Assembly (NCBI GenBank): GCA_046350555.1
Contig: JAXMAF010000005.1
Location: forward strand, 395,722 to 459,721
Direction: 5' to 3'
Source of the DNA: JAXMAF01 sp046350555
Lineage (GTDB): Bacteria; Planctomycetota; Phycisphaerae; Phycisphaerales; SM1A02
Length of the DNA stretch: 64,000 nucleotides
The notes beneath the pieces are model-generated. The model had not been told where the DNA came from, did not search any database, and was given only the letters and a program-made list of their open reading frames with translations. The translations under genes were made by a program, and so were the position numbers. Positions 18,257-27,495 of the stretch are shown here, one piece after another (position 1 is the first letter of the stretch; each line of letters starts with the position of its first letter).

Positions 18257-18961
18257 ACGACCCGACCGTGCAGGCGGCGCATACGCCGAGACGAGCCTCG
18301 CGATCAGCACCCCGAGGTAGAAGAGACCGGTGGTCGCCTCGGTGATCGCGAGCACCCGGGCGGCCTTGGAGACGGGGACGATGTCTCCGTAGCCGACGGT
18401 GCTGAGGGTCACGAAGCTGAAGTAGAGCGCCCGGGACCGATTCATGGTGCGCTCCGAATCGGGTCCGACGGCGATCACAAAGGCGTCGGGGTTGAGTCGG
18501 GCGACGAGCATGTAGGCGATCGACCAGATCAGCCCGAGCAGCAGGTAGATCGCGATTCCGGCGGCGATCACCTCGGAGTCGACCACCGGCGCCCGCACGA
18601 TGTATCGGAACAGGTGGACGATCAGGAAGCCGACGAAGAGCAGGGCGGCGATCGCGATGTACCCCTCCGGGAGATTCGCGGCGTGCAGCGGGCTCATCCA
18701 CTTTCCGACGAGGGCGACGATCGCGAAGACGGCGGCGCCGATCAACGTCGACCGGCGCGCCCCGACCGCCAGCACGCCCGAGAGCAGCACGAGGCTGAAG
18801 AGAATCGGCTCCCAGAGGCCGCCTTCGATGTCCTCGACGAACGGCATCGCGACGATCATCAGCGCGAGCGCGCCGAGGAAGTGGGAAACCGAGTACCGAA
18901 GCACACCCGACCTGGCGCCTTTGGCCGATGGATCGGGCGCTTCGCGCGAAGCGCTGGACAT
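18254..18961 (-). CDS. Two-pore-segment potassium channel (Ion_trans_2)
   Basis: 235-residue inner-membrane protein with about six hydrophobic segments. The last pair encloses a pore helix and the potassium selectivity filter TVGYGD (residues 188-193) in YFSFVTLSTVGYGDIVPVSK. No cytoplasmic RCK or cyclic-nucleotide domain follows; the protein ends a few residues after the inner helix. The start MSSASREAPD (ATG at 18959-18961) has TACGCT with first base 12 nt upstream, so the mRNA is probably leaderless. The stop codon is made by the end of repeat copy 4. Confidence 0.88.
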   Translation of the reverse strand: MSSASREAPDPSAKGARSGVLRYSVSHFLGALALMIVAMPFVEDIEGGLWEPILFSLVLLSGVLAVGARRSTLIGAAVFAIVALVGKWMSPLHAANLPEGYIAIAALLFVGFLIVHLFRYIVRAPVVDSEVIAAGIAIYLLLGLIWSIAYMLVARLNPDAFVIAVGPDSERTMNRSRALYFSFVTLSTVGYGDIVPVSKAARVLAITEATTGLFYLGVLIARLVSAYAPPARSGR

Positions 18962-18967
18962 GGCGTC

Positions 18968-18973
18968 AGCGTA
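18968..18973 (-). promoter_or_regulatory. -10 box, leaderless start of the potassium channel gene
   Basis: Minus-strand TACGCT separated by six bases (GACGCC) from the ATG. The first base of the box is 12 nt before the start codon, as in the other leaderless-type starts here. Confidence 0.45.
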
Positions 18974-19046
18974 TCGGTTCCCCGCGCAGGCGTCACCGCC
19001 CGCGTCGACGCCGCGCCGGTCGGCGCGGGCGACTTCCGCACATCGG

Positions 19047-19949
19047 TCATTCGGCCGGCTTCGCGGCCTCTCCGGCGTCGGCGCGCCGGGCCCACTCGAC
19101 CCGCCGCTTCTCCCGACGAGGCACGATCTCGCCGACGATCCCGAGCAGCCGCAGCGCCCGGATCTCCCAGTACGTCACGTCGAGTTCCCACCATCGGTGC
19201 TGGACCGTGCAGCAGGCGGGATCCTGGTGATGGTTGTTGTGCCAGCCCTCGCCCGCGGCGACGAGCGCGACGAGCCAGTTGTTGCGGCTGTTCTCGTCGG
19301 TGGCGTGGTTGCGGTAGCCGAAGAGGTGCGTCAGCGAGTTCACGCTCCAGGTGATGTGCCAGACGAGCAGCGTGCGGATGACGACGCCCCAGACGAGCAC
19401 GCTGCACGCCAGCCGCAGCGCCTCCGCGCCGCCAAGCAGCGGCGCGGAAAGGGCGAAGGCGACGCCGAAGAAGAGCGCCGCGTGGCCGAGATAGAACCAC
19501 GCGGGGTTCCAGGGACGGCGCTCGAGCCACATGTAGAAGGGATCGCGAAGGACGTCGCGGGCGTAGCGCTCGTAGCTCGAGACGTGGTGCAGCGAATGGT
19601 TGGAGAGGAAGAGCCATCCCATGTGGCCCCAGAGGAACGCCACGAGGGGACTGTGCGGATCGGCGCGCTCGTCGCTGTGCGCATGGTGCATGCGATGGGT
19701 CGCCACCCATCGGGCGGGCGTGTCCTCCAGGCAGCAGAGCGCGAGGACCACCAGGAGGTGCTCGAACCAGCGCGGCGACGTGAAGCTGCGATGCGCGAGC
19801 AGGCGGTGGTAGCCCATCGTGATCGCCTGGCCGAAGACGTGGACGCCGACGAGGCAGACGATCAGGCCGGTCCAACTGAAGAGCCACGGCACCAGGCAGA
19901 GCGGCGCCAGCAGGTGCAGGAGCAGCACCGGCACGGCGTAGCGGAGCAT
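19047..19949 (-). CDS. Acyl-CoA/fatty-acid desaturase (delta-9 type)
   Basis: 300-residue membrane di-iron desaturase that introduces a cis double bond into acyl chains. The three histidine boxes are intact: H48-x4-H53 (HRLLAHRSF), H85-x2-HH89 (HRMHHAHSD) and the third box ending at H241 (EGWHNNHH), with the GYRNH motif between. TM segments flank the first and second boxes. Length is at the short end of the bacterial DesC-like group. Start ATG at 19947-19949, divergent from the membrane protein at 20222. It likely tunes membrane fluidity together with the hopanoid pathway indicated by the cyclase at 30053. Confidence 0.92.
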   Translation of the reverse strand: MLRYAVPVLLLHLLAPLCLVPWLFSWTGLIVCLVGVHVFGQAITMGYHRLLAHRSFTSPRWFEHLLVVLALCCLEDTPARWVATHRMHHAHSDERADPHSPLVAFLWGHMGWLFLSNHSLHHVSSYERYARDVLRDPFYMWLERRPWNPAWFYLGHAALFFGVAFALSAPLLGGAEALRLACSVLVWGVVIRTLLVWHITWSVNSLTHLFGYRNHATDENSRNNWLVALVAAGEGWHNNHHQDPACCTVQHRWWELDVTYWEIRALRLLGIVGEIVPRREKRRVEWARRADAGEAAKPAE

Positions 19950-20208
19950 GACGCGAAGGGGCTCGGTTTCGGTGGGACGAAGGAGCGTGGCGGTGGGTGG
20001 CGTGTCCGGGACGATGCGATGGGCTCGCTGTGGCCGAAGTGACGTCGGCGTGCGTGGCCTGCGGGCCCGGGGCGCACCCGGCCCCTCGCGTGGACGCCTC
20101 GGTGCATTGACGGTGCGCAGTTCGACGCAAGCGTACCCGATCCGCGGCCGCGCCGCATCCTCGGCGCCGCTCCATCGCGCGTCGGCGCGCCGCGCTTCGT
20201 CCGCTCGA

Positions 20209-20214
20209 TACCAT
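20209..20214 (+). promoter_or_regulatory. -10 box, leaderless start of the gene at 20222
   Basis: TACCAT with first base 13 nt before ATG 20222; no Shine-Dalgarno sequence between them. Confidence 0.4.
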
Positions 20215-20221
20215 CGCCGCG

Positions 20222-21319
20222 ATGAGCGCCTCCGAGACGGCCGACCTTCGACGACACATCGCCCGATTCCTCGCCCCGCGCGGCGAAGGGATGGCCGGCG
20301 ACGGCGAGCGCGCCAGCGTCGAACCCTTCGGGGCGCGCGGCTTCGCGGCCGAGATCATGGCGTGGCGGCGCTCGGCGCTGGTGGTGGCGACCGCGATCGT
20401 CTTCGTCTCGGCCTCGGTCACCACGCTCGACCTCTCGCTTCGCTGGTCGAGGCACACCCATGGACGCAGCGACCTCGGCGTCATCCTCGACCTGTTCGTG
20501 CTGCGCATCGCCATGCCGTGGCTCGTCTGCCTGCTCTGCGCGGCGGCGCTGCTCGGCTGGCGGCACCTGCGCCGATCGCGCCGGATCGTCTTCGTCGCGG
20601 CGCTGCTCGAGGTCCTTCCCGCGTTCCTGATCGCGATGCTCCCGCCGTCGTGGCTGCTGGTCGGCGCCGACGAGATCCTCGGCTCGCTTGGCGTCCACGC
20701 CCTGCGGCTGGCGACCGCGGTGACCCTGGCGCTGCGGATCGTCGGCGTGCTCTCCGCGGCGTTCCGCTCGGCCGTCGTCACCAAGCTGCTCGTGCCCGAA
20801 TCGGCCGTTCCCGGCGCCATCGTCGCGGCGCTCACGCCGATCAACGTCGGCGTCTCGGTGGCCATGTACGTGGCCATCAACTCGTTCGTGCAGGGCTGGG
20901 CGTTCGTCGGGGCGTGGGGATGCTTCGTCGCCTACCAGCTCTCGTACCTCGGCGGGGGCGCGGCGCTGATGCGTCCATCGGACCAGGAGGGCGCCGTCCG
21001 GCTCTTCCGCCTTCCGGCACGGGGCCGCTTCACGCTGCTGCCGATGGCGGGCGTGCTGCTGCTGATCTTCCTCTTCACGCCGCTCAACTCCCTGGACCAG
21101 CCCGTGATCAGCGCGGCGGCGCTGCGGCGCCACTGGCCCGACATCTTCTCGCTGCTGACCAACTACGCGGTCACCCTCGTCGCCGGCGTCGACCTCATCG
21201 TGCACGGCATCACGGGGCTCGCGTACCGCCGCGACGAGTCGATGCGCTCGCGCGACGAGCGGCTCGCCGAGAAGGCGCGATCGGTGGCGCACGCGGCCGG
21301 CGACGCGATCGCCGCGTAG
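20222..21319 (+). CDS. Multi-pass membrane protein of unknown function
   Basis: 365 residues with about eight predicted TM segments. Examples are SALVVATAIVFVSASVTTL, IAMPWLVCLLCAAALLGW, IVFVAALLEVLPAFLIAMLP and LLPMAGVLLLIFLFTPL. A soluble N-terminus of about 45 residues and a charged C-terminal tail (ESMRSRDERLAEKARS) frame the membrane part. I recognise no family motif and no catalytic residues. It begins with a leaderless-type promoter and is divergent from the desaturase. The DUF3300 gene follows 81 bp later but has its own ribosome binding site. Confidence 0.7.
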   Translation: MSASETADLRRHIARFLAPRGEGMAGDGERASVEPFGARGFAAEIMAWRRSALVVATAIVFVSASVTTLDLSLRWSRHTHGRSDLGVILDLFVLRIAMPWLVCLLCAAALLGWRHLRRSRRIVFVAALLEVLPAFLIAMLPPSWLLVGADEILGSLGVHALRLATAVTLALRIVGVLSAAFRSAVVTKLLVPESAVPGAIVAALTPINVGVSVAMYVAINSFVQGWAFVGAWGCFVAYQLSYLGGGAALMRPSDQEGAVRLFRLPARGRFTLLPMAGVLLLIFLFTPLNSLDQPVISAAALRRHWPDIFSLLTNYAVTLVAGVDLIVHGITGLAYRRDESMRSRDERLAEKARSVAHAAGDAIAA

Positions 21320-21400
21320 GGCTCGGGCTGGACATCGACCCGGCGCGGCGCGACACTGAAGGGCACGCCCATCGCGCTCAGCCGCCGTCCGGAGATTCGA

Positions 21401-22681
21401 ATGTCCACGCAAGCACAGCGCCTCCTCCGTCCCACGACCCCGTTCGTTCCCGGTCGTCGGAACGGCTTCGTGCTCGTCGTCGCATCGGCGCTGGTGGCGC
21501 CGGGAGCCGCCACGGCGGCGGCCGGTCCGCTGGGATCGATGGTGGCGGCGACGACCGCCGCGCGGGCGACCGCGGCGTCGATAGTCGCGCAGTCCGGTCC
21601 CGGCGGGTTGCGCAGCGCGGAGCAGCTCGAGAACCTCGTGGCGCCGATCGCCCTCTTCCCGGATCCACTGCTTGCGCAGACGATCGCGGCGGCGAACTAC
21701 CCGTCGAAGATGGTGCAGGCCAGCAACTGGGTCGCCGCCGGCGGGCTGCCGTCGTCCAACGCGTATACGCAACTGCCCGGAAGCGTCCAGTTCTTCGTGA
21801 ACCTGCCCGACCTGCTGGCGACGCTCGCCACGCACCGCGACTGGCTCGGAGTCCTCGGTCGCGCGTATGGCGCCCAGCCGGGCGACCTCATGAACGCCGT
21901 GCAGGCGCTGCGCCATCGCGCCCGCGACGCGGGCAACCTCGCGAGCAACAGCTTCCAGACGATCGTGACGGACGGCCCGTTCCTGCTGATCGAGCCGGCA
22001 AGCCCGCAGTTCATCCCCGTGCCGAGCTACGACCGATCGACCGTCTTCATGCGGCGCGACGCCGGCGACGGCGGTGTCGGGGCGCCGGTGCGCTTCGTGG
22101 CGAGCGTGCCGACGAGCGCGGTCGTGCAGCGCATCGACTGCGACTGGCACGCGGGGCGGCTCACCTACGGCTGGGGCGGCTGGTACAGCGGCGAGATCGG
22201 CCGCACCAACGCCGGAGGAAGCACCCGCCCCAGCGCGAGCGGCACATACTACGTGCTCGGCAACGGTCCGGGATACGACGGTTCCGGGTGGCGCCCGAAC
22301 GGGACCATCGTGATGCCCGGCTCGACGTCGACGCAGGGTCAGCCGTTGGAGATGGTCCCGAACCTTCCACTCGTCGAGCCGACCGCGCCGCTGATGCCCG
22401 CGACGCCGGTGCAGCGGGTGCAGCCGCTGGCGCCGGTGCAGCGGCTCGCGCCGCGGGCGCCGGTGCAGGCCCTGGCGTACAACGCGCCGGTCCAACCGCT
22501 GGCGCCGGTCCAGCCGATTCCGTCGAACATCGCCTACCAGCCGCCAGTCCCGTTCGGCGCGACCGATGGCGTCAGCGGCGCCGCCTGGACGAGCGTCGGC
22601 GGCACCGCATTTGGCGTCGGGTCGGGTGGCTACGCCGCGGGTGCTCGCGGGGCGAGGAGCTTCGCCGGCCGTGGTTCGTGA
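21401..22681 (+). CDS. DUF3300 family secreted protein
   Basis: 426 residues. An N-terminal export segment lies at about 22-45. The DUF3300 domain follows: EQLENLVAPIALFPDPLLAQ, AANYPSKMVQASNWV, LPDLLATLATHRDWLGVLGR, AVQALRHRARDAGNL and FIPVPSYDRSTVF. A Gly/Tyr/Trp-rich stretch comes next, then a proline-valine-glutamine repeat tail (VQRVQPLAPVQRLAPRAPVQ and variants) that is probably disordered. The domain's role is unknown. GGAG lies 8 nt before ATG 21401. It is followed by a DUF2950 gene; these two families are often neighbours in other bacteria, suggesting a shared envelope function. Confidence 0.8.
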   Translation: MSTQAQRLLRPTTPFVPGRRNGFVLVVASALVAPGAATAAAGPLGSMVAATTAARATAASIVAQSGPGGLRSAEQLENLVAPIALFPDPLLAQTIAAANYPSKMVQASNWVAAGGLPSSNAYTQLPGSVQFFVNLPDLLATLATHRDWLGVLGRAYGAQPGDLMNAVQALRHRARDAGNLASNSFQTIVTDGPFLLIEPASPQFIPVPSYDRSTVFMRRDAGDGGVGAPVRFVASVPTSAVVQRIDCDWHAGRLTYGWGGWYSGEIGRTNAGGSTRPSASGTYYVLGNGPGYDGSGWRPNGTIVMPGSTSTQGQPLEMVPNLPLVEPTAPLMPATPVQRVQPLAPVQRLAPRAPVQALAYNAPVQPLAPVQPIPSNIAYQPPVPFGATDGVSGAAWTSVGGTAFGVGSGGYAAGARGARSFAGRGS

Positions 22682-22823
22682 CGTGAACCGAAGCGACGCC
22701 ATGCCGCGCGCGAGCGCTGCTTCGAGCGTTCCGTCGCGGCCGCGCCGCACGCCCGCTCCGGCGCGCCGGGCGTGGACGACGTGTCGAACGCCGCCGGTCA
22801 ACCGGACCCGATCGAGCCCTTCC

Positions 22824-23789
22824 ATGAACCACCTTCCGTTGATCGCGTCCCTGCTTCTCGCGGCGCTCGGCGCCTGCGGCTCCGCGGCGAAACCCGGCGC
22901 GGGCGCCGCGGCCATCGCGCCGGCGGCGAGCCGTGTACCCAACGCGGCGCAGACGCTCTTCGACTCCCCGCAGGCCGCCGTCGACGCGCTCGCCGCGGCC
23001 GCGCGCAGCCAGGATCGAGCCGCGTTGCAGCGCATCTTCGGGCCCGATCACGCGAAGCTCGGGACCGGCGACGCGGCGGAGGACGACCGGAACCTCCAGC
23101 GATTCTCGGCGGCGCTCGCGCAGCAGACCGAGATCGTCGATGTCGGCGACGGAACGAAGGCGCTCTGCGTCGGGCGCGACGGCTGGACCTTCCCCGTTCC
23201 GCTGGTCGCGCACGGAACGCGCTGGTTCTTCGACACCGACGCGGGCGTCGCCGAGATGCGGCTGCGCCGGGTCGGCGCGAACGAGCTGGCCACGATCGAC
23301 GTCCTGGAGGCGCTCGTCGAGGCGGAGCTCGCCTACGCGCGCGAGGACCGCGACGCCGACGGCGTGCTCGAGTTCGCGATGCGGCTCTCGAGCACGCCGG
23401 GCACGCACGATGGCCTCTCGTGGATGCCTGCGGAGAGCGCCACCGACGAGCCGATGGGGCCGGTCGGCCCGGCGCTCGGCGGGGCGTGGATCGACGTGGC
23501 CGGTGCGGATGCGCGGCCCTACAACGGCTACTTCTATCGCATGCTGACCCGACAGGGACCGGGGGCGCCGGGCGGGGCGCGCGACTACGTGGAGAACGGC
23601 AACATGGTCGGCGGGTTCGCCTTCGTCGCGTATCCGGCGCGGTACGCCGAGACGGGTGTCATGACCTTCATGGTGGGCGCCGACGGCACCGTCTACGAGT
23701 TCGATCTCGGTGCGCAGACCGCGGCGCGGGCGAGGGCGATCGTCTCGTTCGATCCGAGCGGCTGGAACCGCACCGAGACGTCGCCCTAG
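22824..23789 (+). CDS. DUF2950 family lipoprotein
   Basis: 321 residues with a lipoprotein signal (LLLAALGAC, lipidated C18). The mature part begins with a typical DUF2950 start (FDSPQAAVDALAAAARSQDR, LQRIFGPDHAKLGTGD). It keeps the family features: VGRDGWTFPVPLVAHGTRWF, ELATIDVLEALVEAELAYAR, PYNGYFYRMLTRQGPGAPGG, GGFAFVAYPARYAETGVMTF and the ending EFDLG. Function is unknown. It sits directly after the DUF3300 gene on the same strand. The start ATG 22824 fits the lipobox position; no clear ribosome binding site. Confidence 0.82.
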   Translation: MNHLPLIASLLLAALGACGSAAKPGAGAAAIAPAASRVPNAAQTLFDSPQAAVDALAAAARSQDRAALQRIFGPDHAKLGTGDAAEDDRNLQRFSAALAQQTEIVDVGDGTKALCVGRDGWTFPVPLVAHGTRWFFDTDAGVAEMRLRRVGANELATIDVLEALVEAELAYAREDRDADGVLEFAMRLSSTPGTHDGLSWMPAESATDEPMGPVGPALGGAWIDVAGADARPYNGYFYRMLTRQGPGAPGGARDYVENGNMVGGFAFVAYPARYAETGVMTFMVGADGTVYEFDLGAQTAARARAIVSFDPSGWNRTETSP

Positions 23790-23851
23790 CGGCGCGACTG
23801 GACGCGCCTGGAGACCACACGCGGGACCGCATACCGATGACCGGAGACGCC

Positions 23852-26179
23852 ATGAGCATTCGAACGACCCGGGACGGCGGCGCACTGCGCCTCGCCGCGC
23901 CAGCGAATCGGAGGGCGCCGGCCGCGATCGTCGCGATCGGCGTGGCGATCGGCGCCGCACGCTGCGCCATCGCCGGCTCCGGGCCGTGCTGGTGCGAGGA
24001 CATGCACGGCGACGCCGGGTCGCTGCCCGGGCCGACGGCACAGGCGACGCTCGGGAGCGGTCCGCTCACCTGCATCGCCGGCCGCATCCGGAGCGTCCCG
24101 CTGGCCGACGGCCCCGATCTCGAGGACATGTTCCTCATCCGCATCGACCAGCCCGAGCTCTTCTCCGCCCAGACGGTGGTCGCCACGTCGCCGCCGGCGC
24201 CACCCGGCGCCGTCGTCCAGTTCAACACGCAGTTGTGGCTCTTCGACGTCTGCGGCTTCGGACTGCTGGCCAACGACGACGATCCCTGCGAGCGCCAGAT
24301 CGGCTTCTCGCGGATGCAGAACTTCAGCGACGACGGAACGCACGTCGTCGTGACGAAGCCGGGGCTCTACTACATCGCCCTGAGCCGCTTCAACGACGAC
24401 GCGCTCAGCCAGGGCGGGCTGATCTTCGACCAGCGATCGCGGATCGAGGTCTCGGGCCCGGACGGAACCGGCGGCGCGACGCCGATCGTCGGCTGGAACG
24501 GCACGCCCTCGCCGGACGGCGTCGATCTCTGGTATCGCATCGAGCTCACCGGATGCACGTTCGCGGCGCCCTTCGTCTGCCCGACCGACCTCAACAGCGA
24601 CGACGTCACCAACGGCGCCGACCTCGGCATCCTGCTGGCCAACTGGGGCGGCATGGGCGTGGGCGACCTCAACGACGACTTCATCGTCAACGGTGCGGAC
24701 CTCGGGTTGCTCCTGTCGGGCTTCGGGCAGTGTCCGCCGCCGGCCGCGGTCTGCGGAAATCCCGAGGCGGGAAGCTGCTTCCAGCCACACCCCGGCGCCG
24801 CATGCGACGATGCGTGCTGCTGCCAGGCGGTGTGCGAGATCGACCTCTTCTGCTGCTCGGTCGCGTGGGATGGCATGTGTGCGAGCGGCGCGGCGATGCT
24901 CTGTCCGGGCGGGCCCGGTGGACCGCCCGGCGCGGGCAACTGCTGCGTGGCCTGGGGCGGACTCGGTTGCGGCGATCCGGCGTGCGCCAGGGCGGTGTGC
25001 GACAACGATCCTTCCTGCTGCGACGTCGTCTGGGATGCCGGATGCGCGGATCTTGCGCTCATCAATTGCCCGGCGATCTGCGGGTCGACCTGCCCCGATT
25101 CGCGTCACGGCTGCTACACGGTGGGCGGGCCGGGCTGCGACGATCCGGCCTGCTGCTTCGCGGTCTGTTCGATCGACCCCTTCTGCTGCGACGTGGCCTG
25201 GGACCTCGCCTGCGTCAACGGGGCCATCGCCCAGTGCGGCCTTCCATCGTGCCCCTTCGGCTGCCCCGACTGCGCTGTGCCGGAGGGCGAGCCATGTGGC
25301 ACCGACACCAACGGCGGCTGCAACAGCGTGCCGCCGAAGTTCAGGCCACTCGCCTGCCAGGAGACCGTCTGCGCCACCGCGTGGGCCAGCGGCGGCATGC
25401 GCGACACCGACTGGTACCAGTTCACGCTTCCTCAGCCGACCGTCGTGCGCTTCACGGCCTTCACGACGCTTCCCCTGGCCATCGGCATCGTCAACACCGG
25501 CGGCATCGCCGACTGCACGCTGGCGAGCGCGCTCGATCCATTCGTCGCCGTCGACGCCTGTGGCACCGGCGGGTTCGAAGCGTGCCTGCCCGCGGGAACG
25601 TGGTGGTTCTTCGCGGCGCCCGCCGCCTTCGCGGGGTTCCCGTGCGGGAGCGGCTCGAACCAGTACTGGTTCAAGATGGAGTGCCTGGGCCCGTGCGATC
25701 CGACGTGCTTCCCCGCGTGCCCGGCCAACGGCATCCAGCAGAACGACGGCTGCGCCGACCAGGTCCCCGATCCGAACGGAGGCTGCAACGAACAGCCGGC
25801 GCTCTACCAGGACATTGGCGCGATCCTCCACGGCGGCTCGACGACCGTCTGCGGCACGGTCGGCACCTTCGCGCCGAACTTCCGCGACCTGGATTGGTAC
25901 CGATTCTCGCTGCCGGCGCCGTCGATGGTGCGCGTCACCGTCGAGCAGTCGGCCTCGGGCGGAACGCCGGCGAGCGACTTCGCGGTCTACATCGTCAAGG
26001 GCGACGATTGCGCGACGCAGACGGTCAGCCTCGTGCAGGTGAGCGGACTCTGTCCATTCACCACGGCGTACGTTCCGCTGCCGCCGGGAAACCACGTGGT
26101 GATCCTGACGGTCGACTCGTTCGGCCTCGATCCGCCGGCCTGCCCGGTGCAGTACGTCGCGACGATCGAGGCGCAATGA
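23852..26179 (+). CDS. Large secreted Cys-rich protein with internal dockerin-like repeats
   Basis: 775 residues with an N-terminal signal segment (AAIVAIGVAIGAARCAIA). A beta-rich region with a pre-peptidase-like pattern (GLYYIALSRFNDDA) leads to two dockerin-like repeats (DLNSDDVTNGADLGILLANW, DLNDDFIVNGADLGLLLSGF). Three cysteine-rich modules follow, each with the frame G-C-x-D-x-x-C-x-x-x-V-C-x-x-D-x-x-C-C-x-V-x-W-D. The C-terminus holds two more beta-sandwich-like domains (DTDWYQFTLPQPTVVRFTAF, DLDWYRFSLPAPSMVRVTVE). ATG 23852 has GGAGA at good spacing. It is probably an extracellular or surface scaffold protein; no catalytic motif seen. The dockerin pair is internal, which is unusual. 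Confidence 0.8.
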   Translation: MSIRTTRDGGALRLAAPANRRAPAAIVAIGVAIGAARCAIAGSGPCWCEDMHGDAGSLPGPTAQATLGSGPLTCIAGRIRSVPLADGPDLEDMFLIRIDQPELFSAQTVVATSPPAPPGAVVQFNTQLWLFDVCGFGLLANDDDPCERQIGFSRMQNFSDDGTHVVVTKPGLYYIALSRFNDDALSQGGLIFDQRSRIEVSGPDGTGGATPIVGWNGTPSPDGVDLWYRIELTGCTFAAPFVCPTDLNSDDVTNGADLGILLANWGGMGVGDLNDDFIVNGADLGLLLSGFGQCPPPAAVCGNPEAGSCFQPHPGAACDDACCCQAVCEIDLFCCSVAWDGMCASGAAMLCPGGPGGPPGAGNCCVAWGGLGCGDPACARAVCDNDPSCCDVVWDAGCADLALINCPAICGSTCPDSRHGCYTVGGPGCDDPACCFAVCSIDPFCCDVAWDLACVNGAIAQCGLPSCPFGCPDCAVPEGEPCGTDTNGGCNSVPPKFRPLACQETVCATAWASGGMRDTDWYQFTLPQPTVVRFTAFTTLPLAIGIVNTGGIADCTLASALDPFVAVDACGTGGFEACLPAGTWWFFAAPAAFAGFPCGSGSNQYWFKMECLGPCDPTCFPACPANGIQQNDGCADQVPDPNGGCNEQPALYQDIGAILHGGSTTVCGTVGTFAPNFRDLDWYRFSLPAPSMVRVTVEQSASGGTPASDFAVYIVKGDDCATQTVSLVQVSGLCPFTTAYVPLPPGNHVVILTVDSFGLDPPACPVQYVATIEAQ

Positions 26180-26215
26180 CCTCCATCGCGCGGGCGGCGC
26201 ACGGCGAGGCCGGCG

Positions 26216-27274
26216 CTACCGCTTCTTCCAGACCTCGGCGTCCTCGGGCGTCTTGAAGAAGCTGCGCACCAGGTCGACCTCGTCGGGGCTTCCCAGCAGC
26301 ACGCTGGTGCGCTGATGCAGGTGATGGGGCCGGATCTCGAGCGTGCGCTCGACGCCGCTGTACGCCTTGCCGCCGGCCTGCTCGATGATCCAGCTCATCG
26401 GGTTCGCCTCGTAGAGGATGCGGAGCTTCCCGTCGGGGTGCTTCTCGGTCGGCGGATACATGAAGACGCCGCCGTTGAGCAGCGTGCGATGGGCGTCGGC
26501 CACCATCGAGCCGATGTAGCGGCTCGAGTAGCCGCTCGCGTGCGCGTGCTCGAGGTACTTGCGATAGCCGGGCGGGAACTGGCTCGCGTACGCCTCGTTG
26601 ATCGAGTACGTCTTGCTTCGCGCGGGGATGCGCACGTTGCGCTTGACGAGCATGAACGAGCCGATCGTCGGATCGAGCTCGAACATGTCCACGCCTGCGC
26701 CGGTCGTGATCACGAAGACGGTCGACGATCCATAGAGGATGTACCCCGCGGCCAGCTGCCGGGAGCCCGGCTGGCAGACGGTCTCGACCGCGTCGGGGAT
26801 GTTCGGATCGTTGCGCAGCACCGAGAAGATCGTGCCGACGCCGACGGCGACGTCCAGGTTGCTGCTGCCGTCGAGCGGATCGAAGAGCACGCAGTACTTC
26901 CCGCCGTCGGCGCCGCGGCGGATGATCGTCGGGACCTCGTCCTCCTCGCTGGCGATGACGGCGATGCTGGCCCGGTCGCCGAGCGAACGGACGAGGATCT
27001 CGTTGGCCATGACGTCGAGCTTCTGCTGGTCCTCGCCATGCACGTTCTCGCCGCCGTGCTCGCCGAGCACGTCCTCGAGCCGCGCCCGCCGCACCTTGTG
27101 CGAGATGATCTTGCCCGCGAGCGAGAGCGCCGACATGACCCAGGTGAAGTCGCCGGTGGCCTCGGGATGGCGCGTCTCCTCGGCGAGGAAGTGCGCTTGC
27201 AGCGACGTCAGGCTGTCGACGTCGATCATGCGCTGACGGACCGGGCGTGCGTCGGTTCTCGAGTCGGTCTTCAT
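26216..27274 (-). CDS. fbp: Fructose-1,6-bisphosphatase, class I
   Basis: 352-residue gluconeogenic phosphatase converting fructose 1,6-bisphosphate to fructose 6-phosphate. The metal site is intact: E110/E111 in IASEEDE and D132/D135 in FDPLDGSSNLD, followed by VGTIFSV. Later motifs YINEAY-like (SINEAYASQFPP), SRYIGSMVADAHRTLLNGGV and RILYEANPMSWIIEQAGGKA are typical of the class. Length is normal. It is convergent with the Cys-rich protein (36 bp gap) and divergent from the thiolase. No Shine-Dalgarno sequence beyond a weak GAGG. Confidence 0.96.
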   Translation of the reverse strand: MKTDSRTDARPVRQRMIDVDSLTSLQAHFLAEETRHPEATGDFTWVMSALSLAGKIISHKVRRARLEDVLGEHGGENVHGEDQQKLDVMANEILVRSLGDRASIAVIASEEDEVPTIIRRGADGGKYCVLFDPLDGSSNLDVAVGVGTIFSVLRNDPNIPDAVETVCQPGSRQLAAGYILYGSSTVFVITTGAGVDMFELDPTIGSFMLVKRNVRIPARSKTYSINEAYASQFPPGYRKYLEHAHASGYSSRYIGSMVADAHRTLLNGGVFMYPPTEKHPDGKLRILYEANPMSWIIEQAGGKAYSGVERTLEIRPHHLHQRTSVLLGSPDEVDLVRSFFKTPEDAEVWKKR

Positions 27275-27392
27275 GGCTGGCCTCGTCTGTGGACCGCTGG
27301 ACCGAAGGCGTCGCCGCGGCGCTCGTCGCGAGGCGGCGCCCGTCGCGCGGCCGTCCCGATCGTGCGGCCCCGGCGCCCGTTGCGCCGACGGC

Positions 27393-27398
27393 TATCAT
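27393..27398 (+). promoter_or_regulatory. Putative -10 box for the thiolase gene
   Basis: TATCAT followed by CCGCCCCTTT, about 100 nt before ATG 27496. It would give a leader of roughly 90 nt, unlike the leaderless-type genes in this window. Confidence 0.3.
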
Positions 27399-27495
27399 CC
27401 GCCCCTTTGCGGCCGAGACCGCAATTCTAACGACGGCCAGCGTGCGCTGCCGTGGCGCGCCGGGCGCCCACCGCGACCGCTTGCCCGTCCGCCCA

